A stretch of 29,858 nucleotides of DNA from Antrodiella citrinella. Taxonomy: Eukaryota; Basidiomycota; Agaricomycetes; Polyporales; Steccherinaceae. Position numbers and translations under genes: made by a program. Below the pieces are notes generated by a model. The model saw nothing but the letters and a program-made list of their open reading frames with translations. It was not told the DNA's origin and did not search any database. Location: positions 1-29,858 of the forward strand of contig SGPM01000331.1 in assembly GCA_004802725.1 (NCBI GenBank). The letters run 5' to 3'. Positions 1 through 10,511 of the stretch are shown one piece after another (the first letter of the stretch is position 1; every line of letters starts with the position of its first letter).

Positions 1-480
1 CGCAGAACAGGCGCATGCGTTCGAGAAACACCTCCTGGGGATCTTCCAATAGACCGACGCGTCGTTCGGTGTGGACGGCGTATCCGTCATGCTCTTTACG
101 ATTGTCCCCATCTTCCAGCCGAAAAGGTCCCCGTAGCTTTGCCAGATACTGAGCGCGTCGGCTTTCAAACTCACTAGAACGGGGTCATTGTGCTCGTCAA
201 CTCGTATGGCCGACATTGCCTTCATGGTGTCGTGCCAGATCCCGGTGCCTGTTTGCTTCAAGTGCGTGATCTCCTTGGAGTACTCTGCCTCGTGATCGAG
301 AAAATGTCTAGCAAACATGTACAGGATATCGAGCAGTCCTGCTGTGGTATCTGAGCAATAATGTGAGCTCTTTGTATACAGACATGTCGGGTGCCTGACT
401 CACGCAACTGCACTTGGATAGGTTTAGGTGTTAGATGTAGCGTAAGACCGTACGCGACGATTGCTGCGACGTTTAATGTC
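1..480. repeat. Inverted repeat arm L (near-identical tract of MYND copy B)
   Basis: This stretch is the reverse complement of 6990-7469 without gaps; paired positions sum to 7470. I find only two mismatches, at 220/7250 and 467/7003. The tract spans part of exon 4, a whole 53-nt intron and part of exon 5. Similarity drops abruptly inside exon 4 at position 481. The true outer end is not visible because the window starts here. Confidence 0.9.
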
Positions 481-1884
481 ATGGTAGCCTCTACGAACGC
501 TCTCTGAATGGGTGGGCTTGGGGGACTCGCCCCTTCATCGTTGTGGTCGGTGCCACGTCGGAGCAGCGAAAGTACAACACTGTCACCAATCGGTCAATAT
601 TAAGGACAATGTTCAAACACGAGAACAAGCCCATCACTTACTACACGATCTTCAAGAGGATCATCACTGTCAGCTGACCTCTGCGGGACGTGGTTGTACA
701 CATCTGCCTTTGACAACAGCCCAGCGCACTTGATATCAGGCTCGACAGAGCTACGTCGCTGACGCGAGTGTCAAGTTCTTTGCGCTCATTCAGGACCATA
801 AGCAGGTCCGAGCACCACACTGCCGCCGTGTGGGCCTCCGTCTCATCTAACTCAGCATCTGCTAAGTCACGAGATATCTTCTCTATGAGATGCTCCACGT
901 AGTCTTCATGACAGGTTGTTATCAGCTCTTCGAAGAGACCCTTGGAAGCCTCTTTTGCTAGAGCTCCACTGAGACTCTCATTGCCCATGGTCATGATTGG
1001 AGGAGAATGGATATTATTCGGGTCGAGGTATGTCCACGAGTAGATGAGGAGATGGGTCGCGTGAGAGGAGACAGGCAGTGCACGCGCAAAACTGGATCGT
1101 GATCGTCATGAGCTAAGTAGTGCATACTCTATGTATCTTGGAACACTCACGTCTCGACATAATGTTCTGTCAATGACAGAACAGCCACGGTGACATGTTC
1201 GTGAAATCGTGATGAGGGCCGCCGGCGTTGTTGTTTCGGTCGTAAGTCATCTCTTTTGGGGGGTATGGGTATGAGATTACGATTGTCCCACATGATTTTG
1301 CAAAATTGGTCCATTTTGCTGAGGACATCTTGGATCCGTTTGACAAAGTCCTGGGACCTTTGACCGTGACCACGCTCAAAAAAGGGAATCGATATCATAC
1401 CCGTCAGGAGGTAGGTCAGCATGACCAAGACATCCTCGCTGTACGCAACGCACTTCGGAGTCCAGGTCAGTCTGAGACATAAGTTGAAACGACGACGTAG
1501 AGGGAATTTGCGCACCTTGAACGCGTCACCTCTATCTGAGAACATACCGGGCTCCAATATGATGTCCATCAAGATACATGGCAGATCGGATTGCAAGAAG
1601 GAAGACCACCCCGGATTCCGTAGGACATACCGCGTCGGCTGACCGTGTGCGGTGTGGAGTTCCCGGGAGAGCAGCTCGTCGAGGAGTTCTCTGACTTGTG
1701 GATGTTCGTGTCGATGCAGGTAGAGCATCCACTGGCAGACTTTGTCGGGCTCGTGTCTCGTCACCAGCTGCCAGTTTATGGATGATTTGTCCACACCATC
1801 CTGGACATCTACCACCTTTCCAAATCGCGTTGAAGGAGCGGAGACTGTGCTCAAATTAGTCTTCAAGCCAATACCCGATGTCAT
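1..1884 (-). CDS. MYND-finger family protein, copy B (3' end beyond window)
   Basis: Function unknown. This is an inverted paralogue of the gene at 5621-7649, from which its structure was deduced. Exons on the minus strand are 1884-1516, 1452-1151, 1091-642, 579-404 and 350-1; phases match copy A throughout. The start ATG at 1884 follows a probable 5'-UTR intron (1951-1899) also present in copy A. The visible 548 or so residues carry the shared N-terminal block (VVDVQDGVD, EPDKVCQW, DLPCILMDI) and the central helical region. The zinc-binding MYND finger seen in copy A begins at the very edge, where C-F-S-N-A-C-A-C-S-A is encoded, so the rest lies outside. Exons 1-3 differ from copy A at many residues, but the last 480 bases are nearly identical. 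Intron 1 could be read through in frame as an extra 21 codons; I prefer splicing because copy A needs it. Family assignment is inferred from copy A. Confidence 0.75.
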
Positions 1885-2422
1885 GATACTACGATAGCCT
1901 AGTGAGATCGTAAGTCTGGAGCTTGCGTTGCGTGTGTAGAATACCACTCACTGGAAATACTCAAGCAGAGTCTATGATGGTTCCGACCAGAGGAATGCAA
2001 AATCTCTACGCCATACCGCCAGAGCTCACATGACTTGTACATATAGTTTACCACGATTCTGATCATCGGTTGCTGACATTTTTTGCGACGGGGCGGTCGG
2101 GAGTCAGTCAGACGAAACTGCGATTCAGATACTTCACAGCTGGCGAGCAGTCCTAGTGTCGTGACGAATTCCTGATAAACGGACGTGGGACAAGGACAAA
2201 GGAAGCATGAGAGCGACAGAGATATCCGGAACAACAGAGAACAGACACAACGGTACACCACGTCCTCGTCCTCCGCTTATCCTCGATACGTCCTTGCCCT
2301 CCCGACTCGCGCTTGAGAGCGAATTCCTGTTGTCTATTGGCGACGAGAATGAAGATTATGGATACATACATGCGTGCATTATGTGCGAGGTCCCTATGAT
2401 GATAAATGAAAGCGAGTATGTC
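1885..2422. other. Spacer: promoter side of MYND copy B, 3' side of ISA1
   Basis: No coding sequence is supported. The part next to 1884 holds a likely 5'-UTR intron (1899-1951) that begins GTGAGT on the minus strand and ends in a pyrimidine-CTAG. Its position and flanks match the intron at 5540-5595 ahead of copy A. The remainder should contain the promoter of copy B and the 3' UTR of ISA1. The open frames here, such as 2207-2428, have no recognisable features. Confidence 0.5.
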
Positions 2423-3229
2423 CTATGATCCGACTGTGAACGACTCTCCGCACCCACACGCGTCCTTGACGTTCGGGTTCTTGAACGCGAACTTCGCACT
2501 AATCACATTGCATTTTCAGACACAATTATTTTTGATGGTCAGAGGAAGGGACTCACGATAACGCATCCTCCTTCCAATCCATCTCACTCCCAATGATCGA
2601 GAACAGCGCCTTGCTGTCGATGACGACCTTGATCCCGTCCTGCTCCACCACCTCGTCAAACTTTGCCGGCTTGTCTACATATTCCAGATGATACGATAAC
2701 CCTGCGCAACCTTTGTTGCGTACGCCAATGCGCAGGAGTTGTGGTGTGGGGGATTTCATGAGGGCTTTGAGGTGTTCTACTGCTGTAGGGGTCTATACGG
2801 GCACAATATCATTTGCTTAGTAATATGACCTTTGCAAGTTCAAAGGTGGGAAACTCACTATAGATATCGCAGCTTTCGCTGCACGAAGGGTTGGCCTCGG
2901 CCTCTCCGCCTTAGGAATAGGCGGGGGCGTCGCAGCGATCTGTGGAGCAGCCGCGTCCGCAGACAAATCCTTCGCCGACGGCGCCTTTGCTTTGGACGGG
3001 GAAGTGGGAATGACGACAGGCGGGGTCTCTCCGAGCGTTGGTGCGTGCCCCGATATGCTAGCGTTGGTGTTGGCAGNNGAGGAGGATGGGAGCCGGAAGG
3101 GCGCGAAAGTGCGCTCATCATAGCGTGTCGGTGGCTCGGAAGGTAGATGAGATGGTGGTGGTGCGTTGACGTCGACGCCAACGTCGACGAGAACGTGCGA
3201 GTGCGCAACAGCGGCATAATGGAAGCCAT
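2423..3229 (-). CDS. ISA1: Mitochondrial iron-sulfur cluster assembly protein, Isa1/ISCA1 (HesB/IscA) family
   Basis: An A-type Fe-S protein that, with Isa2, supports maturation of mitochondrial [4Fe-4S] proteins (family knowledge). Exons on the minus strand: 3229-2859, 2792-2557, 2498-2423. The conserved core reads TPTAVEHLKALM, then RIGVRNKGCAGLSYHLEY with the first cluster-ligand Cys, a DSKALFSIIGSEMDW block, and the terminal NPNVKDACGCGESF with the paired Cys ligands. These three cysteines are the family signature. The proposed start MASIMPLLRTRTFSS looks like a mitochondrial presequence rich in Arg/Ser and lacking acids. A long Pro/Ala-rich linker separates it from the core. With the two undetermined bases counted as written, the ATG frame does not meet the core frame; exon lengths sum to 683 nt, one short of a codon multiple. 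If the gap is really 0 or 3 bases, the frame closes at about 226-227 residues. The core is certain; the N-terminus is provisional. Confidence 0.9.
3077..3078. other. Two undetermined bases (nn) inside ISA1 exon 1
   Basis: The only ambiguous bases in the window. The ISA1 start frame lies on one side and the Fe-S core frame, one base out of register, on the other. The number of Ns is therefore probably wrong. Confidence 0.95.
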
Positions 3230-3880
3230 GGCGAAGGCTGAGGTCGTCGTGGTCGACGTTGAAGAGAAGGTGTAAATTGTGAACCTGCGAATGACTGTCG
3301 GGCGCTGTCGGAAAAGTGGTTTGTCAGCATGGAGTAAGTGCTGGCCAATGGCGAGCGCGGGATTGTTGGGAGGGCTTCGGTCCGGTCGGCCGGTGCGTCG
3401 GTGCATCGGTCGACTGTCTTTTTCTCTTTTCTCATTGTCGCGCGTAGTGAGCTACCTACCAGCTACTTTGATTCTGCGACCATCTTCCTCCCGACAACCT
3501 CAAAACTCTTAAAGTTCGCTTCAGCATCACGAAAACGAAAACAGGCCATATTGGAGTCAGTGCCAAAGGCTTCACGGTGAGTATCTCATTCTTGTTGTCT
3601 GTCTCAAACCGGTCCCATTCCACCATTTGTCGTGTCTGTTCTCTCGATTTTCGGATTGCGAGCTTGGTGTTGAGAGGGAGAGAGAATTGGTCCGCTCATA
3701 CGGCATACTGTACGGGCTATTGCAAACCCATGCCCCGTTCTTCGTTATTCATTGGAATATATACTGTTACCTATGTGTCTTGTGCGATCCGTCGTACTGA
3801 ACTCTCTGATGCTCCTGATGCAAGCTAGGGAATCGGACCTGGAGGAAGCACACCCACGATTCGACTCATCGTAGAGAAAC
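3230..3880. other. Divergent intergenic region between ISA1 and Dnmt2
   Basis: About 650 bp lie between the ISA1 start (minus) and the Dnmt2 start (plus), so both promoters should be here. The overlapping small open frames on both strands are mutually exclusive and carry no recognisable domain. No clear TATA box is placed suitably for either gene. I see no RNA gene. Confidence 0.6.
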
Positions 3881-5454
3881 ATGACGACAATCCGAGCACT
3901 GGAGTTCTACTCCGGTATAGGTGAAGTCACGTCAATTATCACAGGTGCTCTTGTGCTCATGTTCAGGCGGACTGCATGTCGCCCTCCAGAGATCCTCCGT
4001 CAATGGCGAGGTAGTGCAAGCCTTTGACTGGGACCAGTCCGCCTGCCAGGTCTACGAAGCCTTCCATGGACGCAATCTCGTTCGCAAAGTGAGTCTCACG
4101 GCTCTTTTGCCGTTGCGAATGCGACTCACCGTGGTAGACAGACATCTCCACCCTGTCTGCTTCAGAATTGGTACCCTTCGATGCCACCCTCTGGTTAACG
4201 TCCCCCTCATGCCAACCATATACCGTCCTCAACCCCGCAGCCAAAGGCGCAGAAGACTCGCGTGCGAAGTCGTTCATACACCTCATCGAGCGCGTCTTGC
4301 CGGACCTTGTGGAGATGGGGAAGCAACCGGAGCGCATTTTAGTCGAAAACGTCGCGGGTTTCGAGGTGCGTGTGTTACTATATACTAGCTTTTGAAGCTT
4401 TAACGTGATGGTGGTAGACATCGACGACGCGACAAAACTTGCTGAAGACCCTAGACGCACTCGGATACGAGTACATGGAGCTCTTGCTCACACCCTTGCA
4501 GTATGGTATACCCAATTCCCGGCTCCGGTACTACCTCCTAGCCATATTCAAACCCCTCTCCTTCGCTCATACTGATATGCCTTCAACACGAGTGTGGCGA
4601 CACATCCCCGGAGGGGGAGAGGACTGGCGAGACCCAAGACTGCAATCTGACTTAGACGGGATCACCTCCATCCGTCCGCTCAGTGACTTCCTCGACCTCG
4701 ACTTGTCCACAGACGAAGAACGAGGGCTCGCGGTGCCTGACCGTGTATTGGAGAAGTGGGGGAGGCTGTTTGACATCGTGTTGCCGTCTCAGCGGAGAAG
4801 TTGTTGCTTTACACGAGGTGCATACTCAGTTTTATGTGTTCTCAGGTACTCGCGCGACGCTAATTGTGCGGGAACAGGGTATACGAAATTGGTCGAACGC
4901 GCTGGGTCGGTCCTCCAAATGAACGAATTGCTAGACGTGAGTAGATTCCACGCTTAATTTAAAATTCTTCAACTCTGACTCTGACTTAGACTGGCACGAC
5001 GTTCGACACGTTCCTCGCCGCACAAACCCGCGGCGATCCCACTGCTGTGCGCATCCTGGATCCACTCCGGTTGCGCCACTTCTCTCCGAACGAGCTGCTT
5101 CGTGTCTTCGCTTTCAATGATCACGAGAGAGACAAAGAAGATAAGGATAAGAAGACGAGGGAGTATAAGTGGCCGGGTGGGGTATCTGTGAAAACGCGGT
5201 ACAAGCTCGTAGGGAACAGCGTGAACGTGTGCGTAGTGACGAGACTAATCGAGTATCTTTTCCGGCGGTACTTGCGCTCAGGTCTCATGCGTTCGCTCTC
5301 ATACGCCAGGATGCTGTCGTGTTCAAGTTGCATCACACCGGAACGCGAGCTGCGAGTACGCGACGTACAAGTTTGTGTTGAGTTTGTGTATCGAGTGTAC
5401 CACGGTGGGAAATCTCCAGTGACCGATGATCAGAACTTGATCAGATTGCGGTAA
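3881..5454 (+). CDS. DNMT2: tRNA (cytosine-5) methyltransferase, Dnmt2/TRDMT1/Pmt1 family
   Basis: Dnmt2 enzymes use SAM to methylate C38 of tRNA-Asp. Exons 3881-3920, 3967-4088, 4138-4365, 4418-4817, 4878-4936 and 4990-5454 join in phase to give 437 residues. Motif I FYSGIGGLHVAL is at residues 9-20 and is rebuilt exactly across intron 1. Motif IV reads SPSCQPYT with the catalytic Cys79, at the same index as in the human enzyme. Motif VI ENVAGFE is at 124-130. The Dnmt2-specific CFT motif is at 260-262, rebuilt across an intron to read CCFTRGYTK. Motif X GNSVNV is at 358-363. The usual Pro-Pro-Cys is Pro-Ser-Cys here, as reported for S. pombe Pmt1. There are no BAH, PWWP or other regulatory domains, so this is not a Dnmt1 or RID-type DNA methyltransferase. 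About 60 residues after the canonical end are poorly conserved in character and may be a family-specific tail or a missed terminal splice. Confidence 0.95.
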
Positions 5455-5539
5455 ACTACATAATTGTTGCACTGATAACATGTGGTCTAGCCTAGTTGCA
5501 TTCTTACTGCACCGCTCGAAAGCACCTAAACCAGTTCCA

Positions 5540-5595
5540 GTGAGTAATATCGTGCATACGCAACGCAAGCTCTGGGAGACTGACGGTCTCACCAG
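5540..5595 (+). other. Probable 5'-UTR intron of MYND copy A
   Basis: It starts GTGAGT after TTCCA and ends with ACCAG, 25 nt before the chosen ATG. The same donor context and an equivalent acceptor occur ahead of copy B (1899-1951), which supports a shared untranslated first exon rather than coding use of the upstream ATG at 5480. Confidence 0.5.
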
Positions 5596-5620
5596 ATTTG
5601 CAATTACTTATCACGATACC

Positions 5621-7649
5621 ATGGCGCCGGGGATTGGCTTGAGCACCAAGTCGAGCAAAGTCTCTACTCCTTCAACTCGGTTCGGAAAAGTCGTGGATGT
5701 CCAGGATGGTGTGGACAGCTCCTCGGTGGACTGGAAGCTGGTGACGAGACGCGAGCCCGACAAAGTCTGCCAATGGATGCATTACTTGCATCGACGCGCG
5801 CATCCGCAAGTCAGGGTACTCCTTCGCGAACTGCTCTCTCAGCAACCACACACAGCACACGGCCAGTATTCCCTGCAGAATTCGGGGTGGTTCTTCTTGA
5901 TGCGATCCGATCTGCCATGTATCTTGATGGACATCGTTTCGGAGCCAGGTATGTTCTCGGACAGAGATGACGCGTTCAAGGTGCGCAGGCTTTCTACAGG
6001 ACATTTGAAACGTACATCTCAGGCTAACCTGGACTCCGAAGTGCGTTACATACAGCGTGGACGTATTGGTCATGCTGGATCACTTCTTGGTCATGGATAT
6101 GGTATCGATTACTTTGAGCAGTGAGCGCGGCCAAAGGTCGAAGGCCTCCGTCAAACGGGATCGGGATGTCCTAAGCAAAATGGATCGATTCTGCAACGTC
6201 ATGTGGGACAACCGTCATCTCGTACCCATACCTCTCAGAAGAGATGGCTCACGATCGAAACAAAGCCGGCAGTCCTCATCACGATTTCATGAGCATGCCA
6301 CGTTGGCTATTTTAGCATTGACGGAACTGTATGGCAAGACGTGAGTGCAGCATACATGGAGTACTTATTTGTGCTCATGATGATCGCGCTCCAGCTTTAC
6401 GCGTGCGCCACCTGTCTCCTCACACGCGATCCACTTCCTCATCTACTCGTGGACATACCTCAGCCCAAGTGATCATTATTCTCCTACAATCATGGCCATA
6501 GCCAATATGGCTCAGGATGGATCTCTAGAAGGAGAGGCCAATGGCGTCTTTGAAGAACTGGTGACGACCTGTCGTGACGACTACGTGGAGCATCTCACAG
6601 AGAAGCTATCTCGTGTCTTAGCAGATGATGGTTTAGACGAGACGGAGGTCCACGCGGCGGCACTGTGGTGCGCATACCTGATCACGGGCTTGATGGAGCG
6701 CGAAGAAATTGACACTCGCGTCAGCGACGTAGCTTTGTCAAGTCTGATCCCAAGCGCGCTGGGCTGTTGTCAAAGGCGGATGTGTACAACCACGTCGCGC
6801 AAAGGTCAGGAGACAGTGATGTCCCTCTTGAGGATCGTGTAGTAAGTGATGAGCTTGTCTTTATGTTTGGGCATTGACCGATGATATCAGTTTTGTGCTT
6901 TCGCTGCTCCAACACGACGACGACCGTAACGACGGAGGGGCGAGTCTCACAAGGCAATCCATTCAGACCGCATTCGGAGAGGCTGCAACGACATTAAACG
7001 TCACAGCAATCGTCGCGTACGGTCTTACGCTACATCTAACACCTAAACCTATCCAAGTGCAGTTGCGTGAGTCAGGCACCCGACATGTCTGTATACAAAG
7101 AGCTCACATTATTGCTCAGATACCACAGCAGGACTGCTCGATATCCTGTACATGTTTGCTAGACATTTTCTCGATCACGAGGCAGAGTACTCCAAGGAGA
7201 TCACGCACTTGAAGCAAACAGGCACCGGGATCTGGCACGACACCATGAATGCAATGTCGGCCATACGAGTTGACGAGCACAATGACCCCGTTCTAGTGAG
7301 TTTGAAAGCCGACGCGCTCAGTATCTGGCAAAGCTACGGGGACCTTTTCGGCTGGAAGATGGGGACAATCGTAAAGAGCATGACGGATACGCCGTCCACA
7401 CCGAACGACGCGTCGGTCTATTGGAAGATCCCCAGGAGGTGTTTCTCGAACGCATGCGCCTGTTCTGCGCACCCTCCGTTTCACCGCGTACTGGTGTGCA
7501 AAGGGTGCTGGCGAGTACTGTACTGTAGTAAAAAGTGCCAACGCGCGTGAGTACTTCATCCGACATGCCCTCCTACTTCCATTGTTAACGTTTGAAATAG
7601 GGATTGGGTCGCCGGGCATCGTCGGGTGTGCAAGACATATTGGAAGTGA
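5621..7649 (+). CDS. MYND-type zinc-finger protein, copy A (complete)
   Basis: Exons 5621-5980, 6042-6340, 6395-6841, 6891-7066, 7120-7546 and 7601-7649 join to 585 residues with all phases consistent. Introns are 49-61 nt; intron 1 has a clear GCTAAC branch site. The first 530 residues form a family-specific, probably helical region I cannot name. The C-terminus (about 535-580) is a MYND finger: CAC, then VCKGC, LYCSKKCQRADW, and H-x3-C. This fold usually binds Pro-rich partners and coordinates two zinc ions. MYND proteins of this architecture are expanded in agaricomycetes and mostly uncharacterised. There is no SET domain, so a Smyd-type methyltransferase is excluded within this reading. 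The start MAPGIGL is preferred because copy B has the equivalent MTSGIGL. It begins only 166 bp after the Dnmt2 stop on the same strand. Function is unknown. Confidence 0.85.
6990..7469. repeat. Inverted repeat arm R (near-identical tract of MYND copy A)
   Basis: Partner of 1-480, with two mismatches in 480 positions and no gaps. It includes the intron at 7067-7119, which is identical in both copies, whereas the other introns of the pair have diverged in sequence and length. Confidence 0.9.
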
Positions 7650-8174
7650 CATCGATTCTGTAGCTGTCATTTATATCGCCCATGCACTGCGCTCTCTGTG
7701 TTCATAATTTCTGCTCGTGGGGCCCTATACGTATATATGGTGCTATTCCTGGAAGTAGTTAGCTGACTACGATATCACCACTTCAACTTGCGAGACATGT
7801 TTCTGCGGCTTAACATTTTCTGGTTTTTCTGGGCCTGAGGAAGCATTCGGAGGACGACCTTTGGTCCAGTATGACACGATTTCGGTGAAGCCATGCACAT
7901 ATCCGTTCCGTCCTATAGCAACCGGAGACATCGAAATACTCATTCTCTGCTTCCATTACGAAGGTCCTCCACAGAAAACAAAACAAATCGTCCACCAGGG
8001 ATAGGCTACACTTGAGCTACACTATCTCATAACCATATTAATACCATCTTATGTTCGCCCTCAGATATCCAAAGTTTCAAACATCCAGACATCCATCTCC
8101 CAAGCATCCGAACATTCTTCCGTGTCAATAGATGCGAGGTCTCATCCGGAGGAATAACGCGATTTGTAGACAAA
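7650..8174. other. Convergent 3' spacer between MYND copy A and the O-methyltransferase
   Basis: About 525 bp hold the 3' ends of two converging genes. The sequence is AT-richer than its flanks and has only short, featureless open frames. I see no repeat or RNA gene. Confidence 0.6.
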
Positions 8175-10287
8175 TCAGGGTAACTTGAACTCGAGCGCGC
8201 TGAGCTCGCCGCAGTCATATGCTTTCACGAATTCGAGGCCTGCGCTTTCTCTATTGTGGTTTTGTGAGTACGAGTACGAAATACGCGGAGAGAGCAGAGT
8301 GAGTGACGTACCCGAGGCGTTTGTACTCTACGAGGGTACGTTGTTGGCTGTTCAGAAGTTCCTGTAGAGATGTTAGATACTGTGATGAATAGGTGAAAGT
8401 GAAGCGAGACGTACCATCATCTACACAGCGTGTCGAAGAGCAGACGGACAACCAGTAAGGATATTTGAGAGAGAAAGAAGGACGGAAGAGGGGAACGTAC
8501 CACGATATCCATATAATACCGGATCACATGTCCTTCTCCGTAATTCGGTAACAGTGGTTTCGGTGCCTACAACACAACTATCAGCACCCAGTTCATCTGA
8601 CCCTCTCACCCAACCGTTCACTAAGAAAGTAAGAGTAAACGACGTACTCGGGGCATCAGATCCGAGTCATCCTCCATCCCTTCCTCTGACGCGCTCTGTA
8701 TGATGTAACCTTGTATAATCACGCGTGCAGAGGGCTTCATCGCTTTGCGAACGTTCGTGAGGATGATGTTGGCTGCGTCGTCCGTCCAGTTGTGTCTGAT
8801 ATCGTCAATGAGCGAAAGGATCATGCATGATTAATAACCAGGGAGACTTACAAAATGTGTTTGATCTGACCACATAATGCGTCATTAGCCTTCTGCTCGT
8901 AGCCACAATCCTAACCACCCCTCAAACTCGAGACTCCAAGACAAAACACACACATAATAAAAATCACATCCCTCAACCGGCGCCTCCTGCAAGAAATTAA
9001 ACGGCAAGAAATCGACTCTTTCGTTCGCGACGAGCTCAGGCCCGAACCCGTTCCAATAACCAATCGCCTGGTTCACGGCCTCCTCGATGTCTTGGATGAT
9101 CACGTTGATGTTCGGATGGAGCTTCGCGATGTGCATGGTCATGTGCCCCAGCCCGCCGCCGATGTCGTTGACAAGCGTGCCTGGTGGGAGGGAGCCCCAT
9201 GGGAATCCTACGTCGCGGTTAAATCCGAAGAACACGTACACACACACGGAGTGAGTGAGTGAGGGACCGCACCTTTCTCAACCGAATACATATTCTCCAG
9301 CCAAGCATAACCCGTCATGCTGAACCTGAAACGTTCAAAACTGTGAGGGTTCTCGATCCAGAACTGCCACAGCGGGGCTTTGTAGTACGCGGCGAAGGAC
9401 GTCAGGGAGGGGTCGAGAGATGGGCCGGTCACTGCGTCGGAGAGCGTGTCGGAGAGGTAGATGCCGGATTTGTAGAGTTCGTCGCCGCTATTGGAGGGGG
9501 CGAGTGAAGGTCAGGGAGAGGTGAAGCGGGGGGGTGAGGTGGGAGGGAAAGAATACTAGGGAAACTGACTGACACTACCTGTATGTAGACCCCGACTGCG
9601 TGCTCGAGAGTCAGGAGACTACTGATCCTGTTGTTTGCGTAGACGTTCTTCCGGACTGAGCATCACAGCGAAGCGAAACGAAAGCGAATCACGATAAGAT
9701 GAAGATGAAGCAGAAGAAGGAAGGCATATAATGAGAGGACTCACCCTCTCTGTAACACAGTTTCGTAACCATCAGCCTCAGAATCCGCCCTAGTTTCCCT
9801 TCATGCAACCCTGTCTTTCGCGAGAGCTCTGAGATGTGAAGACCGTCCGGATGTGGTGCCAGAACATCCGTGACCTTGGCTTCCAACACTACGCGTTGGC
9901 ATACACTATTGACGTGCTGTCGCGTCTCGAATCAGCAACACGCGCCAGATCTCTACAAGAAACATATACCTCAAGTGCACGCTTTCACGATAAGGACCAC
10001 CCTCCATCAACCCCAAATCAGGTCAAAGAGCGCAAAGAAAGACTTACCAAAGCAAGCGTATGTGCCGGCGTAGTAACCAACGTCGACAGATGCGCACACG
10101 CGCCATGGATAGACTGCACAGCGCGCTTCAGCTTCGGCGGGGTGTGCTCCATGTCGAGCGGGTGCGGCTTCGTGTCGTCGAGGCTCGGAAACTCGTACTG
10201 CAGCCTGCGGTACTCTGCCTTCACGTCTTGCACCGCAGACGTGATCAGCGCGACGAGAGCGTCCAGTTCCGCGAAAGATGCCTCCAT
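8175..10287 (-). CDS. SAM-dependent O-methyltransferase, COMT-like (plant/fungal family 2)
   Basis: Transfers a methyl group from SAM to a hydroxyl of a small molecule; the substrate cannot be read from sequence. Twelve exons on the minus strand: 10287-10048, 10001-9970, 9905-9745, 9655-9574, 9487-9273, 9207-8954, 8865-8852, 8795-8648, 8566-8501, 8420-8415, 8361-8312 and 8250-8175. They total 1344 nt (447 residues) in perfect phase. The N-terminal part has the winged-helix dimerisation features (VTDVLAPHPDGLHISELSRKTG, then ANNRISSLL). The SAM-binding motif VNDIGGGLGHM is at about 256-266. The acidic loop after it (VIIQDIEEAV) and ILHNWTDD with the expected catalytic His334 follow. The C-terminus reads AGLEFVKAYDCGE. 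Exons of 32, 14 and 6 nt are needed to rebuild conserved segments. The exon-2 boundaries (9970-10001) are the least certain; one intron uses the weaker donor GTCAGT. No other biosynthetic gene is adjacent. Confidence 0.9.
8415..8420 (-). other. 6-nt micro-exon (Met-Met) of the O-methyltransferase
   Basis: On the minus strand, ATGATG is bounded by ...GTGTAG upstream and GTACGT downstream. Including it in phase 0 rebuilds YYMDIV-MM-ELLNSQQRTL, the segment between motif and C-terminal helix expected in this family. Leaving it out removes two residues, and reading through meets a stop codon. Confidence 0.75.
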
Positions 10288-10511
10288 CGGACGGTTGGCG
10301 GGAAGGGCGGGGCGGGGCGGTGGCGATGGTGGCGATGAAGAGATGAGGGAGCGGAGGCAAACTGGAGATGGGCGGACGACTACTAGCAGCTGTTGCGACG
10401 AAAAAGACTCAGAGGAGGCCTAGAAATTGATATAGCCGAGTGTATTGCACTAAATGGTTATTGAAATCCGGGACCTTTGCGCGTTGCCGGAACTCTGGTA
10501 CAGAAGAGACA

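Noticed and set aside
3881..5454. DNA methyltransferase of the Dnmt1, Dnmt5 or RID type
   Set aside because: There are no BAH, RING, helicase or PWWP regions, and the CFT motif and overall length identify Dnmt2.
5480..5620. Upstream ATG at 5480 as the start of MYND copy A
   Set aside because: A GTGAGT...ACCAG intron at 5540-5595, matched in copy B, lies between. The protein alignment of the two copies begins only at MAPGIGL/MTSGIGL.
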